Assembly: GCA_002163135.1 (NCBI GenBank)
Contig: MAAN01000008.1
Span: forward strand, 1-51,776
Source of the DNA: Alphaproteobacteria bacterium 46_93_T64
GTDB lineage: Bacteria; Pseudomonadota; Alphaproteobacteria; Sneathiellales; Sneathiellaceae
Direction: 5' to 3'
Length of the DNA stretch: 51,776 bases
The translations under genes and the position numbers were made by a program. The notes under the pieces were generated by a model, which had not been told where the DNA came from, ran no database searches, and saw nothing but the letters and a program-made list of their open reading frames with translations. Positions 9,785 to 19,509 of this stretch are shown piece by piece; within the stretch, counting starts at the first letter, position 1; the number at the start of each line of letters is the position of its first letter.

Positions 9785-11077
9785 CTAATTAAAATCCTTC
9801 TTTGCAAAAAGTGAAACGCCTTTCAAGAGGTCTTTCGCTCTAAGAAGTTGGTAATCCAGTGCTTTGCCGGTTTCTTCGGTTTTAGTTTCGGCAGCGGACT
9901 TCTCTCTTTTTGGTTTTCCATTTTCCAAATGATTTCGAAGATCAGCTTCTGAGCGAGGCTTACGAGTATCAAGCACTTCAAGGCGTGCTTGTCTCACTTC
10001 AATATCAGGCGAGATCCCTTTTGCCTGAATTGAGTTGCCTGAAGGTGTGTAATAGCGAGCTGTTGTCATCCGCATAGCACCATTTCCTTGTAGCGGTACT
10101 ATAGTTTGCACTGACCCTTTACCAAAGCTTTGTGTTCCTAAGATAACGGCTCTGCGATGATCCTGTAGGGCACCAGCTACGATTTCAGAGGCACTTGCGG
10201 ATCCGCCATTTATAAGAACTACAATGGGTTTCCCACCGGCGATATCATCTGGAGTTGCATTATAACGTTGAGAATCCCGTGATTCGCGGCCACGCGTAGA
10301 TACTATTTCGCCTTTGGGTAGGAACGCATCAGAGACGGCAATTGCCTGATCGAGAAGGCCGCCTGGATTATTGCGAAGGTCAATTATTAAACCCTTGAAG
10401 TCACCGCCAGCTTCTTCTGTGAGGCGCTTGATCGTTTTGCGAATGCCGCTGTCGGTCTGTTCGGTAAAACTGGAAATCCGGACATAAAGCAGATCTTCGT
10501 CTTCAATACGCCCTCTTACAGATTGTACTGTAATAACAGCACGCGTAATTGAGATCTCAATTGGTTCTTTGACATTCTCCCGGCGGATTGTGAGCGCTAT
10601 GTCAGTGTCGACTAAGCCCCGCATACGCTCTACAGACTGAGCTAAAGTCAATCCGAGGACCGGTTCACCGTCTAAGTGAGTGATATAATCACCAGCTTGC
10701 ACGCCGGCTTTTGCTGCAGGTGTGTCATCAATGGGAGCGACAACTTTGATGAGGCCACCTTCCATAGTGACTTCAATACCTAAGCCTCCAAATTTTCCGC
10801 GGGTTTGAATTTTCATTCCCTTGTAATTTTTGGGGTTCAAATAACTTGAATGAGGGTCCAGCGACGCCAACATGCCATTAATGGCGGCTTCAATTAGGTC
10901 TGCATCGTCTACTTCTTCAACATAATCTTCGCGAATTTTCGCAAAAACATCACCGAAAAGATTCAGCTGCCGATAGGTTTCGGAGCTCGCAGCGACTTCA
11001 TCTCTAGGCGTCGTCAAAATAGCCAAAGACAGAACAATTACTGCAATCGCCAAAAAGCCTGTAACAACATTTCTCAT
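9785..11077 (-). CDS. ctpA: C-terminal processing peptidase, S41 family
   Basis: Periplasmic serine protease of 430 residues that trims C-termini of envelope proteins, often hydrolases. An N-terminal signal/anchor helix (VVTGFLAIAVIVLSLAIL) is followed by a PDZ domain (about residues 80-165, GGLGIEVTMEGG through AGVQAGDYI). The S41 catalytic domain has the Ser in GGSASASEIVAGAL and the Lys of SFGKGSVQ. The ATG at 11077 shares a base with the stop of the envC-like gene (TAATG), a coupling signature, and is preferred to the open extension to 11113. The charged C-terminus after about residue 380 is of low complexity. Confidence 0.95.
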   Translation of the reverse strand: MRNVVTGFLAIAVIVLSLAILTTPRDEVAASSETYRQLNLFGDVFAKIREDYVEEVDDADLIEAAINGMLASLDPHSSYLNPKNYKGMKIQTRGKFGGLGIEVTMEGGLIKVVAPIDDTPAAKAGVQAGDYITHLDGEPVLGLTLAQSVERMRGLVDTDIALTIRRENVKEPIEISITRAVITVQSVRGRIEDEDLLYVRISSFTEQTDSGIRKTIKRLTEEAGGDFKGLIIDLRNNPGGLLDQAIAVSDAFLPKGEIVSTRGRESRDSQRYNATPDDIAGGKPIVVLINGGSASASEIVAGALQDHRRAVILGTQSFGKGSVQTIVPLQGNGAMRMTTARYYTPSGNSIQAKGISPDIEVRQARLEVLDTRKPRSEADLRNHLENGKPKREKSAAETKTEETGKALDYQLLRAKDLLKGVSLFAKKDFN

Positions 11078-12480
11078 TACCCACTGACCTTTCTGTATCC
11101 TGCCGATAACCACGGTATTGGGTTCACCGGCGATCCTTTTACGCGTAACTCCATATATAGTGTTGGTTTGACATTTATGTTGCTTTTCATTTTACCGACG
11201 GGTTCGCCGGCTAATAAAAGCTGTCCTACCTCTCCTTCAATGGAGCCGAGACCTGCTAGAAGAGTATGATATCCTCCTCCGTGGTCAATAATCAACAATA
11301 GCCCATAATGCCGGAACGGTCCTGCAAAAGCAATTTGCCCATCATGGGGTGATATTACCGCAGCCCCTTGCCGCGTTTCGATCACAATTCCGTTTCTTTG
11401 CTGTTTTTTACGGGTTTTCGTGTAATTCGATACAATTCTACCGCCAACTGGTAAAGGAAGGGTACCTTTTATTGAAGAAAATGGTCGGCGGGTTCCAAGT
11501 GTAGAGAGTGAAGCCATTTTTGTCGGTGCTTTTTGAGGTTCCGAGGAAGGCAGAGTTTTGCGAGAAGGTACTGGCTTAGGGACAGTTGATGCGCTCTCTT
11601 TGCTGCTCGCCTGATTTTCACTAGCGAGGCGCTTCTCTTCAGCTATTCTTCTGCTTTCTTGATCGCGCCGAAGTTGCTCTTGTCGTTTTATTTCTTTTTC
11701 AATGCGTCTTTTTTCCGCTTCAATACGGGTCTTTTTTTCAACTTCCAGGCGCGTCATTAAAGAAACAAGGTCTCGCGCTTCGGCACTTAAGCGGCGCTGC
11801 TTACGACCTTCCTTCGCATTTCTTCCGTAAAGAGCGATTTTCGCGACTTTTTTTGCGTCTAGCAATTGATCAAGTGTATCTTGCTCAGATGTTCTTGCAT
11901 TGCGCAGGCTTACAAAATTTTGTTGTTCAGCAATATATTGATCCCGAAGTGTCGCTAGCGTGTCGAGCTGATCCCCTAATTGGTCTGCTTGCTGTTTGAG
12001 GGCGGGGATAACTGCTTTTAGCAAGGTTGCTGCGCGCAACGTATCGATCAGATTCTCTGGGCTACCAATTAGACTGCCTTCGGGTTGCTTGCTAAGCCTT
12101 AGAAGTGCCGATAATGTATCTGCAAGCCCGGCATTTTGTTTTGAAAGTGTGTGTAATGTTTGTTTTTCAACAGCTTCGATGTCAGACAGTCGATCTTCTG
12201 TATCGATAAGATTTTGGTCCAACTTCCGAAGCCGCGAGGCTGCCCGGACGGATTTTTCCTTTAAAGATGTAATCTCGCCAGATAATAACTGTAGTCGCTG
12301 AGATATTTCTTCCTGACGTAACGTGGACGCTGAAAGTGCTTTTCGTAATTTGACGAGTTCTTCGTTCGGTCCTGCATGAAGCAACGCGGGCTTAATAATC
12401 AGGAAAGTTAGACAAAGCAAAAGAGCGGCTATAATAGCCGCAGGGTATGTGTGTAATTTATATCTTTTACGATACCGCAC
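11077..12480 (-). CDS. envC: EnvC-like murein hydrolase activator (degenerate LytM)
   Basis: Exported coiled-coil protein of 467 residues. A hydrophobic signal/anchor lies at about residues 13-36, with long coiled coils at about 38-125 and a second charged helical stretch rich in Glu/Lys/Arg at about 225-300. The C-terminal M23/LytM fold is about residues 345-460. Where active LytM enzymes have the final HxH near a TLYAHL-like motif, this one reads YHTLLAGL, so metal-binding residues are lost. That fits EnvC, which activates amidases and does not cut itself. The start is GTG 12480, overlapping gpmI by 14 bases. The gene symbol is by family and synteny. Confidence 0.85.
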   Translation of the reverse strand: MRYRKRYKLHTYPAAIIAALLLCLTFLIIKPALLHAGPNEELVKLRKALSASTLRQEEISQRLQLLSGEITSLKEKSVRAASRLRKLDQNLIDTEDRLSDIEAVEKQTLHTLSKQNAGLADTLSALLRLSKQPEGSLIGSPENLIDTLRAATLLKAVIPALKQQADQLGDQLDTLATLRDQYIAEQQNFVSLRNARTSEQDTLDQLLDAKKVAKIALYGRNAKEGRKQRRLSAEARDLVSLMTRLEVEKKTRIEAEKRRIEKEIKRQEQLRRDQESRRIAEEKRLASENQASSKESASTVPKPVPSRKTLPSSEPQKAPTKMASLSTLGTRRPFSSIKGTLPLPVGGRIVSNYTKTRKKQQRNGIVIETRQGAAVISPHDGQIAFAGPFRHYGLLLIIDHGGGYHTLLAGLGSIEGEVGQLLLAGEPVGKMKSNINVKPTLYMELRVKGSPVNPIPWLSAGYRKVSG

Positions 12481-14044
12481 GGTTTTGAGACTGGTCGGTT
12501 AGCTCGGCCGCCAAGTTTTTACCAGTCATTTCTTCTGGGATTTCGATCCCCATGAACGATAAAATTGTTGGTGCGATGTCCGCAAGACTACCGTTATCAA
12601 GCTTTAAAGCCTTGTCACCGGCTGCCAAAACGAATGGAACGAGATTTGTTGTATGGGCTGTGTGAGGCTTTTGAGTTGTAGGATCTTTCATCAGCTCGAT
12701 ATTACCGTGATCTGCCGTGATCAACATAACGCCGCTAGCTTGTTCAACAGCAGCACTCAAATCCCCGACGCAAACATCCATTGTCTCAACGGCTTTAATC
12801 GCGGCCTCCATTACACCGGTATGGCCGACCATATCTGGGTTGGCAAAATTCACAATAATCAGGTCGAAGGCATCGCTTTTAACAGCGTTTAGCAAATTCT
12901 CTTTGACTTCTGGCGCGCACATCTCCGGTTGAAGATCGTAGGTTGCAACCTTTGGGCTTGGGATAAGGATACGTTCTTCGCCGTTTAAGATTTCTTCTTC
13001 ACCGCCGTTTAGAAAGAAAGTTACATGGGCGTATTTTTCCGTTTCGGCAATGCGAAGCTGCCGTAATCCAGCATCTGCAACAATCTGTCCTAAAGTGTTT
13101 TTAATCTCTATGGGCTGAAACAGGGCAGGGACCAACGGTGCAAGGGCTGCAGAATATTCGATCATACCAATAACAGCACATAGATCGGCTTGATGAGAGG
13201 TATCAAATCCATCAAAATCGGGCGTCGTCACAGCATTTAGATACTGGCGCGTGCGATCTGCCCGGAAATTAGCGGCAAGTAGAGCATCACCCTTTTCAAC
13301 GCCGCTATATCCATCTGCGATCAGTGGTTTTAGAAATTCATCGTTTTCGCCGTTCTCATACGCAGAAGTGATTGCGGCAACGGGCTCCGACATAACAGCA
13401 CCTTTTGCGCTGAACATGGCATCATAGGCAAGCTGAACCCGATCCCAATTATTGTCGCGGTCCATAGCGAAATATCGGCCGCACAATGTGGCAAGCCTAA
13501 CATTTTCCATTTTAGAAAGAGCTGCGACAACATCTTTTACAAAATCTACCCCGCTCCCAGGAGGCGTGTCCCGCCCATCTGTATAGCCATGGAGCGCGAC
13601 TGGAACACCTGCTTCAGACACTATCCGACAAAGAGCAATCATGTGATCTTGATGAGAATGCACTCCGCCCGGAGACAAGAGGCCGACGATGTGGCATGTG
13701 CCTCCCGTTATCTTCAGCTTTGCGATGAGATCCAGTAAAATTTTGTTTTCTGCAAGATCGCCCGTTTCGATTGCCTTATTGATACGAGGCAGATCTTGAA
13801 GCACCACTCTACCGCTTCCGATCGTCATATGGCCAACTTCTGAGTTGCCCATTTGCCCTTCAGGCAATCCTACATCCTGACCAGATGTCGCCAATAAGCT
13901 CATGGGGCACGTGGCGACCAATTTGTCCCAATTCGGTGTGTTTGCGCGAGCAATGGCGTTGTCAGTGGCTTCTTCACTGTGACCCCACCCATCAAGGATA
14001 CAGAGCATTACGGGGCGATTAGTAGATGTGTCAGCTTTTTTCAT
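12467..14044 (-). CDS. gpmI: 2,3-bisphosphoglycerate-independent phosphoglycerate mutase
   Basis: Glycolytic/gluconeogenic interconversion of 3- and 2-phosphoglycerate with a di-metal (Mn) active site; cytoplasmic. The protein has 525 residues, typical length. The N-terminal LCILDGWG metal site and catalytic Ser68 in GQMGNSEVGH are present, and later metal ligands are in NFANPDMVGHTG and ITADHGN. The ribosome binding site is weak. It follows rlmH after a 73-base gap and overlaps the envC-like gene, so it belongs to the same minus-strand transcript. Confidence 0.97.
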   Translation of the reverse strand: MKKADTSTNRPVMLCILDGWGHSEEATDNAIARANTPNWDKLVATCPMSLLATSGQDVGLPEGQMGNSEVGHMTIGSGRVVLQDLPRINKAIETGDLAENKILLDLIAKLKITGGTCHIVGLLSPGGVHSHQDHMIALCRIVSEAGVPVALHGYTDGRDTPPGSGVDFVKDVVAALSKMENVRLATLCGRYFAMDRDNNWDRVQLAYDAMFSAKGAVMSEPVAAITSAYENGENDEFLKPLIADGYSGVEKGDALLAANFRADRTRQYLNAVTTPDFDGFDTSHQADLCAVIGMIEYSAALAPLVPALFQPIEIKNTLGQIVADAGLRQLRIAETEKYAHVTFFLNGGEEEILNGEERILIPSPKVATYDLQPEMCAPEVKENLLNAVKSDAFDLIIVNFANPDMVGHTGVMEAAIKAVETMDVCVGDLSAAVEQASGVMLITADHGNIELMKDPTTQKPHTAHTTNLVPFVLAAGDKALKLDNGSLADIAPTILSFMGIEIPEEMTGKNLAAELTDQSQNRAVS

Positions 14045-14117
14045 GGTCGCTATTTATATCTTGTGCTGATTTAAATTGCCATTGAATTCAACAGGATGTG
14101 GCGGATCACACCCTCAG

Positions 14118-14576
14118 TTATGCGCGGTGATACGGATGGTTCGTTCGGATGGAATGGGCGCGGTAAATCTGTTCAGCGAGCAAACCGCGAACCATTAAGT
14201 GTGGCCACGTCATTTTGCCCAGAGACATTAAACGGTCTGCTCCGTCTAGCGTGGACTTGCTGTGCCCGTCTGCCCCGCCAATGAGAAACGCGACATCTTG
14301 AACACCATCGTCTTCAAAATTGCCAAGAAGGTTTGAAAATTCCACACTTGTAAGCTCTTTGCCACGTTCATGTAGGACAATGAGTTTTGCCCCTTTGGGG
14401 ATGGATTTCATAAGGAGTTCAGCTTCGCGTGTTTTAAGCTGATCCCCTTTAAGAGGTTTTTTTTCTTCAACCTCTTTCAGGGAAAGCTGCCAAGGCACAC
14501 GTCCAGCATATTCAGAATAGAGTTCCTCAAGCGGGCCTGCGCGAAATTTGCCAACACTGGCGATCGTCAGGCGCAT
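14118..14576 (-). CDS. rlmH: 23S rRNA (pseudouridine-1915 N3) methyltransferase
   Basis: SPOUT-fold methyltransferase that modifies pseudouridine 1915 in helix 69 of the assembled 70S ribosome. The protein has 152 residues. Family hallmarks are MRLTIASVGK at the start, KLIVLHERGKELTSVEFS, the knotted cofactor loop around VAFLIGGADGHS, and the C-terminal LLAEQIYRAHSIRTNHPYHRA. A strong ribosome binding site (GGAGGA, 5 bases before ATG) is visible. It follows rsfS, another large-subunit factor, after 35 bases. Confidence 0.97.
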   Translation of the reverse strand: MRLTIASVGKFRAGPLEELYSEYAGRVPWQLSLKEVEEKKPLKGDQLKTREAELLMKSIPKGAKLIVLHERGKELTSVEFSNLLGNFEDDGVQDVAFLIGGADGHSKSTLDGADRLMSLGKMTWPHLMVRGLLAEQIYRAHSIRTNHPYHRA

Positions 14577-14611
14577 GGGGTTCCTCCTGCAACGAAGATG
14601 GTATTCTTCGT

Positions 14612-14971
14612 TTAGTTTGACATTTCTTTGGCGGCAGTCGGCGCCCAGATTTTTTCAAGATTATAGAAATCCCGAACTTCCGGCCGGAAGAGGTGAACAA
14701 TCACATCACCTGCATCTACGAGAACCCAATCACAATTGGCTTTGCCTTCAATTTGGGCGACGCCAAATCCAGCGTCTCTGATCTCTTCCTTTAAATGGTC
14801 AGCAAGCGCACCAACCTGTCGGGTGGAGCGGCCGTTAGCAATTACCATGTAATCTGCGAAGGAGGTTTTGCCTGATAAATCGATTGATACAACTTGTTCC
14901 GCTTTATTGTCCTCGAGGCATGACTGGACAAGATCGCGTAGTTTAGAAGCGTTAGCTAGTTTGGCGTTCAT
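14612..14971 (-). CDS. rsfS: Ribosome silencing factor RsfS
   Basis: Binds L14 on the 50S subunit and blocks joining with 30S, slowing translation in poor nutrition. The 119-residue protein is family-typical: central ISLGKTSFADYMVIANG-type segment (here VSIDLSGKTSFADYMVIA), STRQVGALADHL, and the C-terminal DWVLVDAGDVIVHLF followed by YNLEKIW. The ribosome binding site is weak. nadD lies 89 bases upstream and rlmH 35 bases downstream, the usual neighbourhood. Confidence 0.96.
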   Translation of the reverse strand: MNAKLANASKLRDLVQSCLEDNKAEQVVSIDLSGKTSFADYMVIANGRSTRQVGALADHLKEEIRDAGFGVAQIEGKANCDWVLVDAGDVIVHLFRPEVRDFYNLEKIWAPTAAKEMSN

Positions 14972-15060
14972 AAGGGGTCTATTCTACTCCCATGGAGGGG
15001 GTTACGGTTTACTTATCCCTAATTTGGGAATTTTCTGGCTTAAGAGCAAGTACTTACTGC

Positions 15061-15645
15061 TTAGTTAGTGTATTTTCTTATATATGTACTGCTCAGTTTA
15101 TGTTTCGTATGCGCAACAAAAGTCCAGGCCGGCGCTTTACGTTCTGCAAAATCCAGAATTGGCCTTCCGGTGGATCCCGGAAAAATACGGCAATCAGCAT
15201 AACACCGTGCGGCCTCGCCAGCCAGTGCTTTGAAGGTGTATCCAGGACGATCAAAGACAGCAATCGGCATCGTATCGAAAATGTCTCGCCAATGCCGCCA
15301 TTTGGGAAATTGAATGAGATTATCAGCCCCCATAAGCCATACAAATTGGTGAGTAGGATACACTCGTTGTAACTTCACCAATGTGTCAGCTGTATAAGTT
15401 TGAGAATGGGTTTTCTCGAAGTCGGACACCCGTATGGCAGGGTTTTTTGTAAGCACTTCTGCGCGTTTCATACGATCCGCGAAACTACGTGTTCCATCGG
15501 CAGATTTTAAAGGGTTTTGGGGTGAAATAAGCCACCAAACCTCATCCAAACCAAGCGTGCGGAGGGCAGTTTCACTGATGTAGAGATGACCTTCATGGGC
15601 GGGATTGAAGGATCCGCCCAACAAGCCGATTTTCTGTGTGGGCAT
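15061..15645 (-). CDS. nadD: Nicotinate-nucleotide adenylyltransferase
   Basis: Adenylates nicotinate mononucleotide to deamido-NAD in NAD synthesis. The protein has 194 residues. The nucleotidyltransferase motif GLLGGSFNPAHEGH (H-x-G-H) is near residues 7-20, WWLISPQNPLK follows, the middle has FVWLMGADNL, and the C-terminal STYIRK corresponds to the ISSTxIR signature. The start lies 4 bases after the proA stop, so it is probably cotranscribed and coupled. Confidence 0.95.
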   Translation of the reverse strand: MPTQKIGLLGGSFNPAHEGHLYISETALRTLGLDEVWWLISPQNPLKSADGTRSFADRMKRAEVLTKNPAIRVSDFEKTHSQTYTADTLVKLQRVYPTHQFVWLMGADNLIQFPKWRHWRDIFDTMPIAVFDRPGYTFKALAGEAARCYADCRIFPGSTGRPILDFAERKAPAWTFVAHTKHKLSSTYIRKYTN

Positions 15646-15649
15646 GATA

Positions 15650-16936
15650 TTAATGCCGTGTCTGACCTGTGCCTCTAACCTGATATTTAAAGCTGGTTAG
15701 TTGCTCAACACCGACAGGGCCACGTGCATGCATTTTGCCGGTACTGATACCGATTTCTGCACCCATTCCGAATTCTCCGCCGTCGGCGAATTGAGTGGAG
15801 GCATTATGCAAAACTATGGCGCTGTCTACTTCATTCAGGAAGCGTGTGGCAGCTTCCGCATCCTCCGTAATAATGCAGTCTGTGTGGCTGGAGCCGTATG
15901 TACTGATATGTGTCATTGCTGCATCAATATTTTTAACGATTTTAACGGATACGATGCTGTCCAAATATTCAGCGCTCCAATCCGAATCGGTTGCTGGAAT
16001 AATTTTATCGTTTAAAGCACATGTTTTCGAATCGCCACGTACTTCACATCCACCCGCAATTAACTTTTCAAGGACAGGTACAGCTAATGAGTCCACAACG
16101 CTTTGGTCAATAAGAAGTGTCTCCAAAGAGCCGCAGATACCTGTTCTACGCATTTTCGAATTGAAGACAATCTCAACGGCTTTTTCCAAATCGGCGTTTT
16201 TGTCCAAAAAGATGTGAACCAATCCTTCCAGATGTGAAAAGACCGGAATACGGCTTTCTTTTTGAACCCGTTCGATCAGGTTTCGCCCGCCGCGGGGAAC
16301 AATTACATCAACGGTGTCGGACATGGTCAATAGCTTACCTACAGCGGCACGGTCGGTTGTTGGAATGATCTGAATGGCGCTGTCGGGTAATCCGGCGGAT
16401 TTTAAACCATCTTGCAAGCACTGCCAGATTGCACGGCTGGAATAATAACTTTCCGAGCCGCCACGCAAAATGCTGGCATTTCCAGATTTCAAACAAAGGG
16501 CACCAGCATCAGCTGTTACATTAGGTCTTGATTCGTAGATAATACCGATTACGCCCAAGGGAACACGCACGCGCGAAATATCAAGGCCGTTTGGACGTTC
16601 CCATTGATCCATAATGTCACCGACGGGATCTTTAAGAGACGCAATGTCTTCAAGGCCCGTGGCCATGGCTTCAATCCGGTTATTGTCCAGTTTAAGACGG
16701 TCCAGAAAAGAAGGAGAGATACCCTTTTTTATGGCTGCCTCCATATCCGTTGCATTGGCAGCCAGAATTGTAGTGGTATTTTCTCGTAATGATTTTGCAG
16801 CTTCCAACAGAGCGCTATTTTTAGCATCTGTCGGAGCCTGAGACAGTATCTGGGCGGCTTTTGTCGCACGCGTTCCCAGTTCCTCCATCACGGTATCGAT
16901 CGACTGATTGTCGGTAATGTTGGAAAGTGCTGTCAT
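15650..16936 (-). CDS. proA: Glutamate-5-semialdehyde dehydrogenase
   Basis: Second enzyme of proline synthesis, reducing gamma-glutamyl phosphate to glutamate semialdehyde with NADPH. The protein has 428 residues, full length for the aldehyde-dehydrogenase-fold family. The catalytic Cys is in RRTGICGSLETLLI. VPLGVIGIIYESRPNVT and IPVFSHLEGLVHIFLD are typical ProA segments, and the C-terminus has GEFGMGAEIGISTGKMHARGP-like signature residues. It begins 23 bases after proB and ends 4 bases before nadD. Confidence 0.97.
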   Translation of the reverse strand: MTALSNITDNQSIDTVMEELGTRATKAAQILSQAPTDAKNSALLEAAKSLRENTTTILAANATDMEAAIKKGISPSFLDRLKLDNNRIEAMATGLEDIASLKDPVGDIMDQWERPNGLDISRVRVPLGVIGIIYESRPNVTADAGALCLKSGNASILRGGSESYYSSRAIWQCLQDGLKSAGLPDSAIQIIPTTDRAAVGKLLTMSDTVDVIVPRGGRNLIERVQKESRIPVFSHLEGLVHIFLDKNADLEKAVEIVFNSKMRRTGICGSLETLLIDQSVVDSLAVPVLEKLIAGGCEVRGDSKTCALNDKIIPATDSDWSAEYLDSIVSVKIVKNIDAAMTHISTYGSSHTDCIITEDAEAATRFLNEVDSAIVLHNASTQFADGGEFGMGAEIGISTGKMHARGPVGVEQLTSFKYQVRGTGQTRH

Positions 16937-16959
16937 TTCTCTTATCCGTTTTTTGTTGT

Positions 16960-18087
16960 TTAATTCAACGCTAGTTCATCGCGGTGAATCATTTCATCTC
17001 GACCAGAATAGCCCAGAATTTCTGCAATCTCACTACTTTTATGCCCGATAATACGTAATGCATCAGAAGCCGAATAGGCTGATAATCCACGTCCAAGTTC
17101 CCGGCCTTGTTGATTGACCAAAATGACAAGGTCTCCGCGCTCAAATTCACCATGTACGTCGCTGACACCTGCAGGCAGTAGGCTTTTACCGACTTGCAGT
17201 GCCTTTTCTGCACCGGTATCCACAACGAGCTGACCTTGACTGGAGAGGCTGGCGGCGATCCATTTTTTACGGGCGTTGCGAGGGGTGTCTTTCGCGGTAA
17301 AGCATGTAAATCTGGCGTTGTCTTCGGAAATTGCTTTCAAAGGGCGCTCGATCGTGCCGTTCGCAATGAACATGTTACAACCAGCTGCCATAGCGATTTG
17401 AGCGGCTTTCAGTTTGGTTACCATACCACCACTACCAACTGCTGTTTGAACGCCGCCGGCCATTGCCATAATATCTTCGCTAAGCTCATTCACTTCAGGG
17501 AGGAAACGAGCCTCAGGAGTGTGTGTCGGGTCCGCTTCATACAGGCCGTCAATATCACTCAGTAGTATCAGGCAGTCGGCGCCGATCATTTGCGCAACGC
17601 GAGCCGCCAATCTATCGTTGTCACCGTAACGAATTTCGCTAGTGGCGACAGTGTCATTCTCGTTAATTACAGGAATGGCATTAAGAGAGAGCAACGTTGA
17701 AAGAGTGCTTCTGGCGTTTAGATAGCGTCTTCTTTCTTCGGTATCACTTAAAGTCAGCAGGATTTGCGCAATTGTCAGATCTTCAAGACCTAGTATTTCT
17801 TGATATGCGTGCGCAAGAAGGACTTGTCCGGTAGCTGCCGCCGCCTGACTCTCTTCGAGCCTAAGTGTCCCGGGCTTCAGTCCAAGAACAGATCTACCCA
17901 TGGCGATGGAGCCGGAAGAAACAATCAGGACTTCCTGTCCACGCCTGCGCATGACGGCAATGTCTTTTACAAGTGCCGTAAGCCAGCTTTTTCTAAGCTG
18001 TCCTGTTTCCCCGTCCACAAGAAGTGCAGAGCCAATCTTGATAACAACCCGTTTTGCCCCCGTGAACCTTTCAATCAAGGTTGCCAT
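16960..18087 (-). CDS. proB: Glutamate 5-kinase
   Basis: First enzyme of proline synthesis, ATP-dependent phosphorylation of glutamate, normally feedback-inhibited by proline. The protein has 375 residues. The amino-acid kinase domain (about 10-265) has [30 protein letters not shown] and [17 protein letters not shown]-terminal PUA domain (about 285-370) ends in [12 protein letters not shown]. The start overlaps the obgE stop by 13 bases. The window also has putA, so both making and breaking of proline are encoded here. Confidence 0.97.
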   Translation of the reverse strand: MATLIERFTGAKRVVIKIGSALLVDGETGQLRKSWLTALVKDIAVMRRRGQEVLIVSSGSIAMGRSVLGLKPGTLRLEESQAAAATGQVLLAHAYQEILGLEDLTIAQILLTLSDTEERRRYLNARSTLSTLLSLNAIPVINENDTVATSEIRYGDNDRLAARVAQMIGADCLILLSDIDGLYEADPTHTPEARFLPEVNELSEDIMAMAGGVQTAVGSGGMVTKLKAAQIAMAAGCNMFIANGTIERPLKAISEDNARFTCFTAKDTPRNARKKWIAASLSSQGQLVVDTGAEKALQVGKSLLPAGVSDVHGEFERGDLVILVNQQGRELGRGLSAYSASDALRIIGHKSSEIAEILGYSGRDEMIHRDELALN

Positions 18088-19139
18088 GTAGGGTTTGGCT
18101 CTCCTTTTTCTTCAATCTGTTCTAAAATTTCAGCTTCTTTTTCAACTTTTTTCGCAACACCAATAATGTCGAGAAGAATGAACATCAATTCTTCGATATG
18201 ATCACCAGTTGCTGCCGAAATCGTCATGACTTTTTTGCCAGATGCTTTTTCAAGTAAAGCGACTTTATCCTCGATTTCTTCATCAAGAAGTGCGTCAATC
18301 TTGTTTAGAACCAAAATCTCGTCTTTGGCCGCCAAGTGATCGGCATATGCCTCAAGCTCACCGCGAATTGTCTTGTAGGACGCCACGACATCTTCTTCCG
18401 TACCATCGATGAGATGTAAGAGAACTCGGCAACGTTCGACGTGGCCCAAGAATCGATGACCAAGACCAATACCTTCGGAGGCGCCTTCGATGAGGCCTGG
18501 AATATCAGCTAGCACAAACTCTTTGCCGCCAGCGCCAACGACACCGAGTTGCGGAACGAGTGTGGTAAACGGATAATCCGCAATTTTTGGTTTTGCGCGA
18601 CTTGTTGCACTCAAGAAAGTTGACTTGCCAGCGTTCGGTAAACCTACGAGGCCTGCGTCAGCGATGAGTTTCAGTCGTAACCATACCCAGCGTTCTTCGC
18701 CGGGCCAGCCGGGTTCAGTTTTGCGAGGTGCGCGGTTAGTGGAAGTCTTAAACGCGGCGTTGCCGCGTCCACCATCGCCACCCTGACAAAGGTAGACAGA
18801 TTGCCCAACTTCCGTCATGTCGCAAATCAGGGTTTCATTATCATCTTCGAGAACCTGCGTTCCTACTGGAACTTTCAAAATCACGTCTTGGGCTGCGGCA
18901 CCCGACCTGTCACGTCCCATGCCATGATGACCGCTTCTGGCTTTGAAATGTTGTTGATAACGGTAATCGATTAGTGTGTTGAGACCGTCAACGCATTCGA
19001 CAATAACCGAGCCGCCCCGTCCGCCACTGCCGCCGTCAGGTCCCCCAAATTCAATGTATTTTTCTCGCCGGAAGCTAAGTGCGCCGGGTCCGCCATTGCC
19101 GGATTTCAGAAAAATTTTGGCTTGATCAAGAAATTTCAT
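18075..19139 (-). CDS. obgE: Obg-family GTPase
   Basis: Essential GTPase of large-subunit assembly and stress control. The protein has 354 residues. The N-terminal glycine-rich OBG domain (about 1-158) has [20 protein letters not shown] and [15 protein letters not shown]. The G domain has G1 [10 protein letters not shown]3 DIPGLIEGA and G4 NKID. The tail is short and acidic, with no OCT domain. It follows rpmA, but a strong terminator lies between them, so it needs readthrough or its own promoter. The ribosome binding site is weak. Confidence 0.96.
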   Translation of the reverse strand: MKFLDQAKIFLKSGNGGPGALSFRREKYIEFGGPDGGSGGRGGSVIVECVDGLNTLIDYRYQQHFKARSGHHGMGRDRSGAAAQDVILKVPVGTQVLEDDNETLICDMTEVGQSVYLCQGGDGGRGNAAFKTSTNRAPRKTEPGWPGEERWVWLRLKLIADAGLVGLPNAGKSTFLSATSRAKPKIADYPFTTLVPQLGVVGAGGKEFVLADIPGLIEGASEGIGLGHRFLGHVERCRVLLHLIDGTEEDVVASYKTIRGELEAYADHLAAKDEILVLNKIDALLDEEIEDKVALLEKASGKKVMTISAATGDHIEELMFILLDIIGVAKKVEKEAEILEQIEEKGEPNPTWQP

Positions 19140-19184
19140 GGGTTCTGCTGTCTTTTGCGGGCGGAAGTATCGCCAATTTAAAAC

Positions 19185-19216
19185 AAAAAAAGGGGAATGG
19201 TTTGACCATTCCCCTT
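19185..19216 (-). terminator. Rho-independent terminator after rpmA
   Basis: Read on the minus strand, a perfect 12-bp stem AAGGGGAATGGT / ACCATTCCCCTT with a 3-base loop is followed by a run of seven Ts. It begins 30 bases past the rpmA stop and ends 45 bases before the obgE start, so it separates the rplU-rpmA transcript from obgE onward, or attenuates it. Confidence 0.9.
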
Positions 19217-19246
19217 CTTAATCTGTTTGTTTCCGTGATCGGAGGC

Positions 19247-19504
19247 TTATGCCTGACCCTCAACGGATACAAAGATCTTTCCGCCACTCTTTTTGATAAA
19301 TTTTACTTTACCTTCAGTAACGGCGAAGATGGTGTGATCCTTGCCCATGCCAACATTTTCACCCGGGTACCATTTAGTACCGCGTTGGCGCAAAATAATG
19401 TTGCCAGAGATAACGGCTTCACCACCATATTTTTTAATACCAAGGCGGCGACCTGCGGAATCGCGACCGTTGCGGGACGAGCCGCCAGCTTTCTTATGTG
19501 CCAT
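19247..19504 (-). CDS. rpmA: 50S ribosomal protein L27
   Basis: Large-subunit protein whose N-terminal tail reaches the peptidyl-transferase centre. The 85-residue protein begins [20 protein letters not shown], the standard bacterial form with no cleavable extension, and continues with GKDHTIFAV and VKFIKK. It lies 5 bases after rplU in a two-gene unit closed by a terminator. Confidence 0.98.
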   Translation of the reverse strand: MAHKKAGGSSRNGRDSAGRRLGIKKYGGEAVISGNIILRQRGTKWYPGENVGMGKDHTIFAVTEGKVKFIKKSGGKIFVSVEGQA

Positions 19505-19509
19505 CTAGA

